Assembly: GCF_026343185.1 (NCBI RefSeq)
Contig: NZ_JAPEMA010000001.1
Span: forward strand, 3,038,001 to 3,102,000
Direction of reading: 5' to 3'
DNA: 64,000 nt
From: Streptomyces sp. NBC_00091
GTDB taxonomy: Bacteria > Actinomycetota > Actinomycetes > Streptomycetales > Streptomycetaceae
Shown: positions 53,982 to 63,122 of the stretch, piece after piece
Numbering within the stretch: the stretch's first letter is position 1
Layout: each line of letters opens with the position of its first letter
Translations under genes and position numbers: made by a program
Notes under the pieces: model-generated
What the model was told of the DNA's origin: nothing
What the model saw: the letters and a program-made list of their open reading frames with translations, nothing else
Databases searched by the model: none

Positions 53982-54602
53982 ATGATCCTCTCCCGCACGG
54001 TACGCGTCGCCGCCCCGGCCCTCGCCGCGCTCACCCTCACGATGGCCTTCGCCGGCCCCGCCTCCGCCAGCCCCGCGCTGGTGACGCGCAGCGGCAGCCA
54101 GATCCTCTTCACCGCGCAGCCGGGGGAGACCAACACCGTGACCTTCGAGATCCTGGTCAACAACACCTTCAAGGTCAGCGACACCACGAGTCAGGTCATC
54201 GCCGGCCCGGGCTGTCAGCAATCGGGCCCCAACGCCGCCATCTGCGGCCTGGGCGTAGGGCCCTCCGGCGTGACCCGCATCCTGGCCACGCTGGGAGACC
54301 GGAACGACTCGGCCACCAACAACACGTCCGTCCCGAGCGACATCATCGGCGGCGAGGGCGATGACCGCCTCCGCGGCGGCAGCGGCCCCGACCGCCTCAT
54401 CGACTCGGACGGCTGGAACGCCGTGCCCGGCTCCAACACCTTCGCGGGCCGCGAGGGCAACGACACCATCATCAGCCGCAACGGCGGCTTCGACCGGATC
54501 GACTGCGGCGAGAACCCCCTCGACTTCGACTTCCTGCTCGCCGACTCGGCCACCCTCGACACCGTCGTCCCGAACACCTGTGAGTTCGTCCAGCGTTCCT
54601 AG
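53982..54602 (+). CDS. Secreted protein with calcium-binding RTX-like repeats
   Basis: A 206-residue exported protein. The signal peptide is clear (RTVRVAAPALAALTLTMAFAGPASAS, cleavage near residue 29). Residues about 120-180 have RTX-type nonapeptide remnants (GGEGDDRLRGGSGPDRL; GREGNDTII; GGFDRIDCG). Three Cys suggest at least one extracellular disulfide. Similar small proteins are common in Streptomyces, function unknown. AGGA lies about 12 bases ahead of the ATG. It follows the T7SS set, but its Sec signal indicates another export route. Confidence 0.82.
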   Translation: MILSRTVRVAAPALAALTLTMAFAGPASASPALVTRSGSQILFTAQPGETNTVTFEILVNNTFKVSDTTSQVIAGPGCQQSGPNAAICGLGVGPSGVTRILATLGDRNDSATNNTSVPSDIIGGEGDDRLRGGSGPDRLIDSDGWNAVPGSNTFAGREGNDTIISRNGGFDRIDCGENPLDFDFLLADSATLDTVVPNTCEFVQRS

Positions 54603-54636
54603 CGAGCCCCGCTCCCGCCGTAGGGCGGCGGTGCGG

Positions 54637-55314
54637 TCAGCCCGCCCCGCCGCCCCCGGCGCGGACCAGGCCCGTCTCGTAGGCCAGGACCACCACCTGC
54701 ACCCGGTCGCGCAGGTTCAGCTTCGTCAGGATGCGGCCCACGTGGGTCTTCACCGTCGCCTCCGACAGCACCAGCCGGGCCGCGATCTCACCGTTCGACA
54801 GGCCCTGCGCCACCAGCAGCATGACCTCGCGCTCACGGTCCGTCAGCCGCTCGATCTCCTTGTTCTCCGGCTCCGCCGACGTGGACGGCAGCATCGGCGC
54901 GAACCGGTCCAGCAGCCGCCGGGTCGTCGAGGGGGCCACCACCGCGTCTCCGCTGTGCACCGACCGGATCGCGGCCAGCAGCTCCGCCGGCGGCACGTCC
55001 TTCAGCATGAAGCCGCTCGCCCCGGCCTTCAGGCCCGAGAACGCGTACTCGTCCAGGTCGAAGGTGGTCAGGATGATCACCTTCGGGTGCTCGTCCGGCT
55101 CGCAGATCCGCCGCGTCGCCTCCACCCCGTCGAGCTTGGGCATGCGCACGTCCATCAGCACCACGTCCACCGCCGTGGCCCGCAGCACCTCCAGTGCCTC
55201 CAGGCCGTTGCCCGCTTCCGCGACGACCTCCATGTCCGGCTGGGCCGCGAGCACCATGCGGAAGCCGGTGCGCAGCAGCACCTGGTCGTCGACCAGCATC
55301 ACTCGGATGGACAT
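54637..55314 (-). CDS. LuxR/NarL-type response regulator
   Basis: A 225-residue regulator. The receiver domain has acidic pair DD at 9-10, phospho-acceptor Asp55 in VVLMDVRMP, Thr in ILTTFD and Lys in FMLKDVPP. The C-terminal LuxR helix-turn-helix reads LTDREREVMLLVAQGLSNGEIAARLVLSEATVKTHVGRIL. It starts 12 bases after the sensor kinase stop and so is co-transcribed. Confidence 0.95.
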   Translation of the reverse strand: MSIRVMLVDDQVLLRTGFRMVLAAQPDMEVVAEAGNGLEALEVLRATAVDVVLMDVRMPKLDGVEATRRICEPDEHPKVIILTTFDLDEYAFSGLKAGASGFMLKDVPPAELLAAIRSVHSGDAVVAPSTTRRLLDRFAPMLPSTSAEPENKEIERLTDREREVMLLVAQGLSNGEIAARLVLSEATVKTHVGRILTKLNLRDRVQVVVLAYETGLVRAGGGGAG

Positions 55315-55326
55315 CCGTGACTACCT

Positions 55327-56532
55327 CTAGTTCTTCTTGAGCGGGAGCAGGGCACTGATCCGGAAGCCCCCGCCGGGCCGCGGGCCCGCGTCCAGGGTTC
55401 CACCGACCATACCGATGCGCTCCCGCATGCCGATCAGACCGTGCCCGGCGCCGTCCGCGCCGCCGTCCTCGTACAGTTCGTGCGCCGCGCCCCGGCCGTC
55501 GTCCTCGACCAGCAGGCCCAGCCCGTCGTCGAAGTAGACCAGCCGGACGCTCGCCTTCGCGTCGGGGCCCCCGTGCTTGCGGGTGTTCGTCAGGGCCTCC
55601 TGCACGATCCGGTACGCCGTCAGCTCCACCCCGCTGGGCAGCCTGCGCGGCGCGCCCTCGACCGCGAAGTCCACCGTCAGCCCGGCCGCCCGCACCTGCT
55701 CGACCAGCACCTCGATCTGCTCCACGTCGGGCTGCGGCACGTAGTCCTCGGACTCCTGCGGCTCGCCCGTGCGCAGCACGCCCAGCAGCCGCCGCATCTC
55801 CGCCAGGGCCTGGCGCCCGGTCCCGGAGATGGTCTGGAGGGCCTCCTTGGCCTGCTCGGGCGCCACGTCCATGACGTACGCGGCCCCGTCGGCCTGGACC
55901 ACCATCACCGAGACGTTGTGCGCGACGACGTCGTGCAGCTCGCGGGCGATCCGGGCGCGCTCGGCGGCCACCGCCACCTTGGCCTGCGCCTCGCGCTCCT
56001 TCTCCAGCCGCTGGTTGCGCTCCACGAGCTGCGCGTAATAGGCCCGGCGGGTGCGCAGCGAGTCGCCCAGCACCCAGGCGAGGGCGAAGGGGACCATCAC
56101 GAACAGGGTGAACAGCACCTCCTCCACCGTGCTGACGTTCTTGTCCACGCCGAAGCGCAGGACGTACAGCGGCGAGGCCAGCAGCCCGGACACCAGGGCC
56201 GAGCGGGACACCCAGCGCGGGACGTCGCCGGCGGCCACCGTGAAGAGGATGACCAGCATCGCGAAGTCGCAGAACTGCATCTCCACCCCGATGGCCAGCT
56301 GGAGCAGGCCCGCGCCCGCCGTGAGCCAGAACATCGGCACGGTCCACTTGCGGCGCAGGGCCACGGCGGCGGTCAGCGCCGCCACCACGGGGAACATGGC
56401 CAGCCGCTGGGCGGCGTTCTGCGTCTCCCCGGTGTCGGCGACGTTCATCATCGAGATCCCGAAGAAGAGGACAGCCCAGAAGCTGTCGACGCCCGTCGGG
56501 TGTCTGCGGATGAAGTCGTAGAGGCGCTGCAC
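55327..56532 (-). CDS. Two-component sensor histidine kinase (HisKA_3 type)
   Basis: A 401-residue membrane kinase. Four to six helices lie in residues 15-160 with little extracellular sequence, suggesting it senses a membrane or envelope state. The phosphorylated His is in ERARIARELHDVVAHNVSVMVVQADG near residue 198, and the ATP-binding part has VQEALTNTRKHG and GHGLIGMRERIGMVGG. GTG start, weak ribosome site. Partner of the regulator downstream. It is divergent from the methyltransferase gene. Confidence 0.93.
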   Translation of the reverse strand: MQRLYDFIRRHPTGVDSFWAVLFFGISMMNVADTGETQNAAQRLAMFPVVAALTAAVALRRKWTVPMFWLTAGAGLLQLAIGVEMQFCDFAMLVILFTVAAGDVPRWVSRSALVSGLLASPLYVLRFGVDKNVSTVEEVLFTLFVMVPFALAWVLGDSLRTRRAYYAQLVERNQRLEKEREAQAKVAVAAERARIARELHDVVAHNVSVMVVQADGAAYVMDVAPEQAKEALQTISGTGRQALAEMRRLLGVLRTGEPQESEDYVPQPDVEQIEVLVEQVRAAGLTVDFAVEGAPRRLPSGVELTAYRIVQEALTNTRKHGGPDAKASVRLVYFDDGLGLLVEDDGRGAAHELYEDGGADGAGHGLIGMRERIGMVGGTLDAGPRPGGGFRISALLPLKKN

Positions 56533-56639
56533 GTAACCCAGAGTAGGGAAAGGAGATAGGTGCTGGAGTCAACCACAGGTGCGATCCCTGCGACAGGGGA
56601 GTACTCCCCAAGGTGGAGGGTGACCTTAACCTGTGGGTG

Positions 56640-57635
56640 ATGAGCGCTCAGGGTGAGGTCAGGGGACCGGTCCGGTGGCGGGCCGCGATGGAGGCCGCGC
56701 TGTACGGGCCGGGCGGTTTCTACGTACGTCCGGGCGGGCCGGGGCCCGCCGGGCACTTCCGGACCTCCGTGCACGCCTCCGCTCTCTACGCGGGGGCCGT
56801 GGCCCGGCTGCTGAGGTGGGTGGACGAGGCCCTCGGCCGGCCGGAGCGGCTCGACCTGGTCGACATGGGGGCCGGGCGGGGCGAACTGCTGGCCGGGGTC
56901 CTCGCCGCCCTGCCGCCGGAAACGGCGGCGCGGGTGCGCCCGTACGCCGTGGAGCGCGCGGCGCGGCCCGAGGGGCTGGACCCCCGCGTCCGCTGGGTGG
57001 CGGCCCCGCCCGAGGGGACGACCGGGCTGCTCTTCGCGAACGAATGGCTGGACAACGTACCGCTGGAGATCGCCGAGGACGGCCGCTACGTCCTGGTCGC
57101 CCCCGACGGTACGGAGACCCCGGGCGGCCCCCTCGAGGCGGCCGACCGGGCCTGGCTGGAGCAGTGGTGGCCCGGCGCGGCGGGCCCGGGAGGCGGCCGG
57201 GCGGAGATCGGCCGGGCCCGCGACGAGGCCTGGGCGGCGGCCGTCGCCACCCTGGAGCGGGGCCTGGCGGTGGCCGTGGACTACGCCCACACCCGCGAGG
57301 CCCGCCCCCCGTACGGCACCCTCACCGGCTTCCGCGCGGGCCGCGAGGTCGCCCCGGTCCCCGACGGCGACTGCGACGTCACCGCGCACGTCGCGCTCGA
57401 CGCCTGCGCGGGCCCGGGCGCCGGCCTGCTCACCCAGCGGGAGGCCCTGACCGCCCTCGGCGTCTCGGGCGGCCGCCCCCCGCTGGCCCTGGCCTCCACC
57501 GACCCGGCGGGCTACGTCCGCGCCCTGTCGGCGGCGGGCGAGGCGGCGGAACTCACCGCGCGCGGGGGCCTGGGCGACTTCGGGTGGCTGGTCCGGCCGG
57601 TCGGCATCGGGCCCTGGCCCGAAGAGAAGGGCTAG
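56640..57635 (+). CDS. SAM-dependent methyltransferase (MidA/NDUFAF7-like)
   Basis: A 331-residue protein of the MidA family: [32 protein letters not shown] at the N terminus, SAM loop [17 protein letters not shown] near residue 75, then [24 protein letters not shown] and [12 protein letters not shown]. In mitochondria the homologue methylates an Arg on the NuoD-like 49-kDa complex I subunit; the bacterial role is not settled. ATG 56640 is used; a GTG at 56613 would add 9 residues. Its stop codon shares a CTAG with the stop of the converging gene. An orphan nuoD lies 24 kb away. Confidence 0.85.
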   Translation: MSAQGEVRGPVRWRAAMEAALYGPGGFYVRPGGPGPAGHFRTSVHASALYAGAVARLLRWVDEALGRPERLDLVDMGAGRGELLAGVLAALPPETAARVRPYAVERAARPEGLDPRVRWVAAPPEGTTGLLFANEWLDNVPLEIAEDGRYVLVAPDGTETPGGPLEAADRAWLEQWWPGAAGPGGGRAEIGRARDEAWAAAVATLERGLAVAVDYAHTREARPPYGTLTGFRAGREVAPVPDGDCDVTAHVALDACAGPGAGLLTQREALTALGVSGGRPPLALASTDPAGYVRALSAAGEAAELTARGGLGDFGWLVRPVGIGPWPEEKG

Positions 57636-58714
57636 AGCCGCTTCGCGCTGCGCAGGGTCGTCGCGTAGTAGCCGTTGCCGTCGAGGCGCGAGGTGCCGCC
57701 CTTGTCGCCGATGGTCGGGCCGTTGGCCTCCTCCCGGCTGGAGATGAAGATCTTGTGCCCGTCGGTGTCCGTGCCCAGGTAGATGCCCGTGTGGTCGAGG
57801 CGGTCCTTGGTGCGGGCGTCGAGCTTGAAGAACAGCAGGTCGCCCGGCTGGATCACGTCGATCGACGTGGGCCGGTCGTCCGCGCCGACCCCCTCGAGCG
57901 GGATCACGTCGGTGCCCAGGGCGGAGCGGGCCATGCCGTTCGCGGTGCGCGGCAGGCCGGCGCCGGGGGTGTCGTCGGGCATCAGGGGGTAGCGGGCCCG
58001 GTAGCCGAAGACGGTACGGATGAAGCCCGAGCAGTCCATCGACCGGTAGCGGGCGGTCTGCGGCTGCTTCCTGACCCCGTTGCGGAAGGTGTACGGGGTG
58101 CCGAGGTAGTCGAAGAAGTCCGACTGCTCCAGGCGCAGGTCGTTGCCGGCGGAGCCGTTCGGGTTGAGCGGGCCGAAGGAGGCGTCGCCCGCGTACGAGG
58201 TGCCCTGCGCGTCCTTCTTCACCGGGGCCTGGTCCCCGTACTGGAAGGCCATCGCGAAGACGTCGTCCTCCTGGCTCCCGAAGTACTTCTTGAACCAGTC
58301 CTTGAACCACTGCTGGTTCTCCGCGCCCTGCTTCCACGCCTCGGGCATCAGGCGGACCCAGTTCTCGGTGACGACCCGGGAGGTGGTGTTGGCGGGTTCG
58401 GTGAAGGTGCGGCTCGGCCCGGTGAGGGTGGCCGTGCGGGCGCCGTCGGTGAAGGTGGCCAGGACCTGCCCGGTGGTGTCGCGCAGCACCGACCGGTCGG
58501 GGCTGCGGACGCGTTCCCACTTCTGCGCGCCGGCCTCGCCCGCCGTGAGCCCCGCCGTTATGGCCTTGTCCTGGACGACCTGCACGGCGGGCGCCTTGGC
58601 CTGCTCCTCCACGCGCAGCGCGTAGGTGAAGTACGCGCTGCCGGCCAGCAGCGCGAGCACGGTGAACGTGTGCAGCACGGGGCGGCTGCGGCGGCTCTTC
58701 GGCCTGGCGGTCAT
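57632..58714 (-). CDS. NlpC/P60 family peptidoglycan or PGA hydrolase
   Basis: A 360-residue exported or membrane-anchored protein (helix [21 protein letters not shown] near residues 13-33). The C-terminal NlpC/P60-like domain has the nucleophile Cys in [15 protein letters not shown] near residue 227 and the His in [14 protein letters not shown] near residue 312. The large N-terminal part (residues 50-200) is unrecognised. It ends the poly-gamma-glutamate locus, so it may cleave gamma-glutamyl bonds like a PGA depolymerase, or remodel peptidoglycan for polymer passage (inference). Confidence 0.82.
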   Translation of the reverse strand: MTARPKSRRSRPVLHTFTVLALLAGSAYFTYALRVEEQAKAPAVQVVQDKAITAGLTAGEAGAQKWERVRSPDRSVLRDTTGQVLATFTDGARTATLTGPSRTFTEPANTTSRVVTENWVRLMPEAWKQGAENQQWFKDWFKKYFGSQEDDVFAMAFQYGDQAPVKKDAQGTSYAGDASFGPLNPNGSAGNDLRLEQSDFFDYLGTPYTFRNGVRKQPQTARYRSMDCSGFIRTVFGYRARYPLMPDDTPGAGLPRTANGMARSALGTDVIPLEGVGADDRPTSIDVIQPGDLLFFKLDARTKDRLDHTGIYLGTDTDGHKIFISSREEANGPTIGDKGGTSRLDGNGYYATTLRSAKRL

Positions 58715-58726
58715 TCGGGAGGCTCC

Positions 58727-58759
58727 GGGGCAGTGGGGGGTGGGGGGCGGGGGCGGGGG
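58727..58759 (+). other. G-rich tract with quadruplex potential
   Basis: Five runs of four to six G are separated by one to four bases between the pgsC stop and the NlpC/P60 start. On the transcribed strand of the minus-oriented operon the G-rich strand is the template. Confidence 0.7.
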
Positions 58760-59242
58760 CTATGCGGTGGGCATGACGCCGAGCAGGATTCCGGCGGTCA
58801 GCACGACGTACGTCATGAGGGTGGCGCTGCCGGTGGCCAGCAGGGTGGCGCCCTTGGGCTGGCGGACCAGCTGGTAGGCGATCAGGCCGGGGACGATGAA
58901 GCCGAGGGTCTGGTTCGCGTACAGGAGCGGGAACTCCAGCTGGAGCACGATCACCACGGTGGCCTGGAGCAGGACGCCGATGAGGACGACGGCGGCGAAG
59001 AGGCGCTTGCCGTAGAGGATGACGAACTTCTGGGTGAGCAGGGTCAGCACGTACGTCAGCACGGTGATGCCGACGACGAGGGCGGCCCGCTGGAGGTCCT
59101 CGATGAGGGTGAGCGCGAGCCAGCCCGGGGTGATCATGCCGCCGGGGGAGAGGTTCGTCGTGAGGTAGCAGAGCAGGGAGAACAGCAGACCCAGCGCGAT
59201 GCCGATCGCGGCGATCTCGGGGGTGAGGACGGCGGGGATCAA
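58760..59242 (-). CDS. pgsC: Poly-gamma-glutamate synthesis membrane protein PgsC/CapC
   Basis: A 160-residue protein with about five membrane helices, normal PgsC length. It reads IPAVLTPEIAAIGIALGLLFSLLCYLTTNLSPGGMITPGWLAL at the start, typical of CapC. The start is a TTG whose last bases overlap the pgsB stop (TTGA); no ATG or GTG occurs nearby in frame. With PgsB it forms the membrane synthase for poly-gamma-glutamate. Confidence 0.88.
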   Translation of the reverse strand: MIPAVLTPEIAAIGIALGLLFSLLCYLTTNLSPGGMITPGWLALTLIEDLQRAALVVGITVLTYVLTLLTQKFVILYGKRLFAAVVLIGVLLQATVVIVLQLEFPLLYANQTLGFIVPGLIAYQLVRQPKGATLLATGSATLMTYVVLTAGILLGVMPTA

Positions 59243-60744
59243 CGGGGTCCTCCGGGGTGGTACGGGTACGGCTGGTGTGCCGGCGGCTGCGGCTGCGGCT
59301 GCGGCTGTGCCTGCGGCCAGGCCGGTACGGGGGTGGCGGCGCCGATCCCGTACGGATCGGCGGGCGGCCAGGGGCCGACGGGCTGCTGCTGCGGGTGCGG
59401 CTGCTGCGGGTGCTGTGCGTACGGCGCCTGGGCGTACGGCGCCTGGGCGTACGGGGCCTGCGCGTACGGGGCCTGCGGGTACGGCGCCTGGACGTACGGG
59501 GCCTGGACGTACGGCGGCTCTGGGGCCGCCGGCTCGGGGGCGGTCGGCCCGGCGGGTTCGGACTCGTCCGCCGGCAGCTCCGCGAGGTGCTCCAGCAGCA
59601 CCTCGCCCTGCCCGTGGATGTTGCCGATGGCCACGAGCGAGGAGTCGGCGCCGAGGTGCCCCAGCAGCTCGTGCACGAACTCCTCGCCGTCGCGCTGGTC
59701 GCCGCCCAGGTCGACGGCCCGGTCGCGCCACTCGGCCGGGATCGCGTCGATGGCGCTCTTCGCCGGGTGCCCGATCACGAACACCTTGTCCGGCCGCAGA
59801 TCGGGAACGATCGCACCCATCTGGCCGTTGCGCTCGACCCGGTCGGGGCGGCAGTTGATCACCACGTTCAGGGGGCGGTCCACCGCGCCCAGGTCCAGCA
59901 GCTGGTTGATGTTCATCAGCGTGGACTCGGGGTCGTTCGCCGCGAACACGTTGGCGAACCGCAGCCGCTTCCCGCCCGGGGCCAGGTACCGCTCGACCGA
60001 CAGCACGCCCGGGTCCGGCGGGGCCTCGTACATGCCCTTCAGGGCGGTGGCCCGGTCGACGCCGAGCAGCTCGGCGACGGTGAGCGCGATGGCGACGTTC
60101 TCCTTGAAGGTGAACCAGCTGAAGCCGCGCAGCTCCTCGTCCGAGACCGTGTCCGGGTCGGCGTAGACGAGCCGGCAGTCCCGCGCGTCCGCCTCCTCCT
60201 GGAGCACGTCGAAACGTTCCTTCTCGGCGGTCACGCAGATCCCGCCGTACGGCATCGACCGCGACAGGGAGCGGGCGATGTCGTCCAGGGTCGGGCCCAT
60301 CTCGGCGACGTGGTCCTCGCGGACGTTGCACAGCACGCCGATGGTCGACTGGATCAGCTTGGACTGGTTGATCTCCTGGAGCGCCGGCATGACCGCCATG
60401 CACTCCATGACCAGCGCGTCCGGCCGGTAGGCGGCGGCGCGCCGCACGATGCCGATCTGCTCGACCACGTTGGCGATGCCGAACTTGCGGTAGACCGGCT
60501 CCTCGGTGGCGTCCGGGTGGATGAACCGGGCCGCCGTGCCGGTGGTCTTGGCGACGGTGGCCAGGCCGCCGCCGCGCAGGGCGCCCGCGCACAGGCGGGT
60601 GATGGAGCTCTTGCCGCGGATGCCGTTGACCAGCACCCGGTTCGGTATCCGCTCCAGGCTGGCGAAGTGGCGGCGCTGCTCCACGATCCCGGCGATGAGC
60701 ATGAGCGTGCAGCAGACGAGCAGCACGCAGTAGAGGAAGAGCAC
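59239..60744 (-). CDS. pgsB: Poly-gamma-glutamate synthase PgsB/CapB with repeat tail
   Basis: A 501-residue ligase that activates the gamma-carboxyl of glutamate with ATP. An N-terminal membrane helix (FLYCVLLVCCTLMLIAGIV) is followed by the P loop VNGIRGKSSITRL near residue 42 and a Mur-ligase-like core (MECMAVMPALQEINQ, CNVREDHVAEMGP, VVINCRPDRVERNGQM, AIGNIHGQGE). The core ends near residue 391, the usual full length of PgsB (about 393). Then comes an extra ~110 residues rich in Pro, Tyr, Gln and Ala with seven APY(V/A/P)Q-type repeats. GTG start, 6 bases after the preceding gene. Confidence 0.9.
   Translation of the reverse strand: MLFLYCVLLVCCTLMLIAGIVEQRRHFASLERIPNRVLVNGIRGKSSITRLCAGALRGGGLATVAKTTGTAARFIHPDATEEPVYRKFGIANVVEQIGIVRRAAAYRPDALVMECMAVMPALQEINQSKLIQSTIGVLCNVREDHVAEMGPTLDDIARSLSRSMPYGGICVTAEKERFDVLQEEADARDCRLVYADPDTVSDEELRGFSWFTFKENVAIALTVAELLGVDRATALKGMYEAPPDPGVLSVERYLAPGGKRLRFANVFAANDPESTLMNINQLLDLGAVDRPLNVVINCRPDRVERNGQMGAIVPDLRPDKVFVIGHPAKSAIDAIPAEWRDRAVDLGGDQRDGEEFVHELLGHLGADSSLVAIGNIHGQGEVLLEHLAELPADESEPAGPTAPEPAAPEPPYVQAPYVQAPYPQAPYAQAPYAQAPYAQAPYAQHPQQPHPQQQPVGPWPPADPYGIGAATPVPAWPQAQPQPQPQPPAHQPYPYHPGGPR
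59420..59509. repeat. Six 15-bp tandem repeats in the pgsB tail
   Basis: Units beginning TACGG at 59420, 59435, 59450, 59465, 59480 and 59495 encode the APY-x-Q repeats of PgsB on the minus strand. Units differ at a few positions, so the array is not brand new. A second, shorter CTGCGG repeat at about 59287-59306 encodes the QPQP stretch. Confidence 0.9.
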
Positions 60745-60750
60745 GGCGGA

Positions 60751-63042
60751 TCAGTTCCTTCCGACCGGGGCGGAGGGCGCGGCGCCGGCCTGCTTGCGCT
60801 GCTGCTGTCGCTGCTGGAGCTGCTGCCGGATGATCTCCAGGCTGCGGGTCACGGCGCCCACCTCGTCGTGGTGGCGCGGGTAGAGCACGGTGCGCAGGTC
60901 GCCGTCGGCGAGGGCCTCGGCGCGCGAGGCCAGTTCGCGCAGGGGGGCGACCACGATGATCCGGAGCCAGCCCAGGCAGGCCGCGCCGACGGCGAGGCCG
61001 AGGAGTCCGGCGAGGACGGTGCGGTTCTGCAGGCTGTACTCGTGGATGGCCAGGCCCTTGGCGGACTGCCAGCTGACCACGGTCCAGTCCAGCTCCTTGG
61101 CCGCGCCGCCGCCCGCGAAGGGGGCGGCGGCCGCGATGACGTGGTCGCCGCCGCTGCGGTAGAGGATGCTGCCGGGCCGCGGGGCCATGCCGACCTTGAG
61201 CGCGGAGCCGGTGACGAGGGCGTCGAGCCGCTCGTCGTCCAGTTCCTCGAAGGCCCGGTAGCCGCTGTTGGAGCCGATGACCCGGTGCTTGGAGTCCACG
61301 ACCCGGATCTCGCCCAGGCCGGGCCGCTTGAGCAGGGAGTTGAGGAAGTCGATGCGGAACTCGCCGACGACGGCGGCGCCCTCCCGGCCGGGGATCTCGG
61401 CGGTGGCGACGATGACGGGCTCCTTGGCGCCGTCGTAGAGGGCGACGGGCTCCTTGCGGGGGCCCTTGCCGAGGGGCGCCCGGGGGTCGCCGCCCGCCTG
61501 GGCGAGGGCCTTGCCGGTGTGGTCGAGGACGTAGAGGGAGCCGTAGCGCAGGTGCTCCTGGGCGGTGCGTTCCAGGAAGGCGGCCATCTGCTCCGGGCTG
61601 GTGTCCTGGCCCATCAGGGAGGCCACGGACAGCAGGTCGGCCTGCCCCTCGTTCAGGGCGCGCCGGATCCGGTCGTTGAGGGTGTCGGTGCGCTCGCGCT
61701 GGTCGTTGACCAGCTGCTGCGGTACGACGACGTCTTCCCCGGCCCGGTTGACGACCAGGCCCAGGGGGACGCACCAGGCCAGGAGCAGGACCCCGCAGAC
61801 CGCGAGGAGCGTACGGGCCCCCGTACGGCGCCTGCGCCTGGCGCGGAAACCGGGGGCGCTGTCGCCGCCGCGGAGGTGGACGCGCAGGCGTTCGAGGGCG
61901 GCGGCGATCCGGGCCGCCTCGCTGCCGCGGGGGACGGTGACGGGGCGGGCGAGGTCGCCGCGGGTCAGCCGCCGGCTCTCCAGGAACAGGGTGATCAGCG
62001 GCCGCTGCACGGTCGCCACCAGCAGGGCCACGACGAGGGCGCCGACCAGCAGCAGGGCGCCGGCCAGGACGAGTCCGGCGACGGCGTCGGAGGTGCGGGC
62101 CGGGTTCTGGGCGATGTTGACCATGGCGACGACGGTCAGCTCGAGGCTGGTGGCGTGGGTGGCGACGCCCGGTTCGGGTCCGGAGAGGCGGGCGTAGCCG
62201 GCCGCGGCGCGCTCACCGCCCCACTCGCCCCCGGTCAGGCTGCCGCTGACGCCGGGGAAGCCGCCGGAGCCGGGCTCCTTCACGGTCAGCGGGTTCGCGC
62301 GGGCCTTGCGGGCGGCGCTCTTGGCGAAGGAGGCCAGCTGCTTGGTGTCCCGTTTGACGTCGGCGCGCTGGAGGTCGGTGAGGACCATCTCCGGCTCGGG
62401 GATGCCGTCGGTGCTCAGGACCGTGCCGCCCTGGCCGACGACCGCGATGCTGCGGAAGCCGCCGAGGCTGATGCCGGGGAAGCGCAGGCTGCTGGAGGCG
62501 ACCAGCAGCTGCTGGGGCTGGTCCTGCCAGGCCAGCAGGGACAGCGTCAGGAGGCGGGTCTCGCCGTTGGCCAGGGTGACCATGCGGGGGGCCAGGCCGG
62601 CCTCGCCGGACAGTTCGGTGCGGTCGATGGCGGTGAGCGGGAGGTTCTCGCCGCGTGCGGCCAGCAGGCGGCCGGAGCCGATCTCCACGACGGCGGTGCC
62701 GCGCCACTTCTGGTAGACGCTGCCGATCCGGTCGAGCACGGCGTCGGGGGCGACGGGCTTGCCGGTGGAGAACAGGGCCGCGGCCCGGTTCAGGTCGGTG
62801 ACGCTCTCGTCCAGGGAGGCGCGCAGCGCGATCGCGCCGTCCTCGGCGAAGTGCTGCTGGGAGGTGAGCACGGCCTCGGGGAGGCGGTCCTCGCGCACGC
62901 TGCCCAGGCTGAACGCGGTGAACCCCGCCAGGGCGAGCAGCAGCACCGACAGGACCGTGATCGGCGGCCTGATGCCGCCGAGCAGGGACATGTCGGCCCT
63001 GCGGCCGGCCTTGCGCCGTCGCTTGGTGGGCGAAGCGGCCAC
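60751..63042 (-). CDS. Double-sensor HAMP membrane protein of the PGA locus
   Basis: A 763-residue membrane protein with two copies of helix-extracellular sensor-helix-HAMP. Module 1: helix near residues 25-45 (ITVLSVLLLALAGFTAFSL), a CACHE-like domain, helix near 310-335, HAMP (FLESRRLTRGDLARPVTV). Module 2: helix near 415-435, a second CACHE-like domain (QLVNDQRERTDTLNDRIRRALNEGQADLLSV), helix near 655-675, HAMP (ELASRAEALADGDLRTVL). It ends in a Gln-rich helix with no kinase, cyclase or methyl-acceptor domain. The GTG at 63042 has AGGAAGGA upstream. It lies between capA and pgsB. Confidence 0.8.
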   Translation of the reverse strand: MAASPTKRRRKAGRRADMSLLGGIRPPITVLSVLLLALAGFTAFSLGSVREDRLPEAVLTSQQHFAEDGAIALRASLDESVTDLNRAAALFSTGKPVAPDAVLDRIGSVYQKWRGTAVVEIGSGRLLAARGENLPLTAIDRTELSGEAGLAPRMVTLANGETRLLTLSLLAWQDQPQQLLVASSSLRFPGISLGGFRSIAVVGQGGTVLSTDGIPEPEMVLTDLQRADVKRDTKQLASFAKSAARKARANPLTVKEPGSGGFPGVSGSLTGGEWGGERAAAGYARLSGPEPGVATHATSLELTVVAMVNIAQNPARTSDAVAGLVLAGALLLVGALVVALLVATVQRPLITLFLESRRLTRGDLARPVTVPRGSEAARIAAALERLRVHLRGGDSAPGFRARRRRRTGARTLLAVCGVLLLAWCVPLGLVVNRAGEDVVVPQQLVNDQRERTDTLNDRIRRALNEGQADLLSVASLMGQDTSPEQMAAFLERTAQEHLRYGSLYVLDHTGKALAQAGGDPRAPLGKGPRKEPVALYDGAKEPVIVATAEIPGREGAAVVGEFRIDFLNSLLKRPGLGEIRVVDSKHRVIGSNSGYRAFEELDDERLDALVTGSALKVGMAPRPGSILYRSGGDHVIAAAAPFAGGGAAKELDWTVVSWQSAKGLAIHEYSLQNRTVLAGLLGLAVGAACLGWLRIIVVAPLRELASRAEALADGDLRTVLYPRHHDEVGAVTRSLEIIRQQLQQRQQQRKQAGAAPSAPVGRN

Positions 63043-63122
63043 AGCGGGGTCCTTCCTGGCAGGGAGGGCGGGGGTTCGTACGTACGCGGGGGTCGTGGGT
63101 GTGGGCTGCGGGAGCGTCGGGG

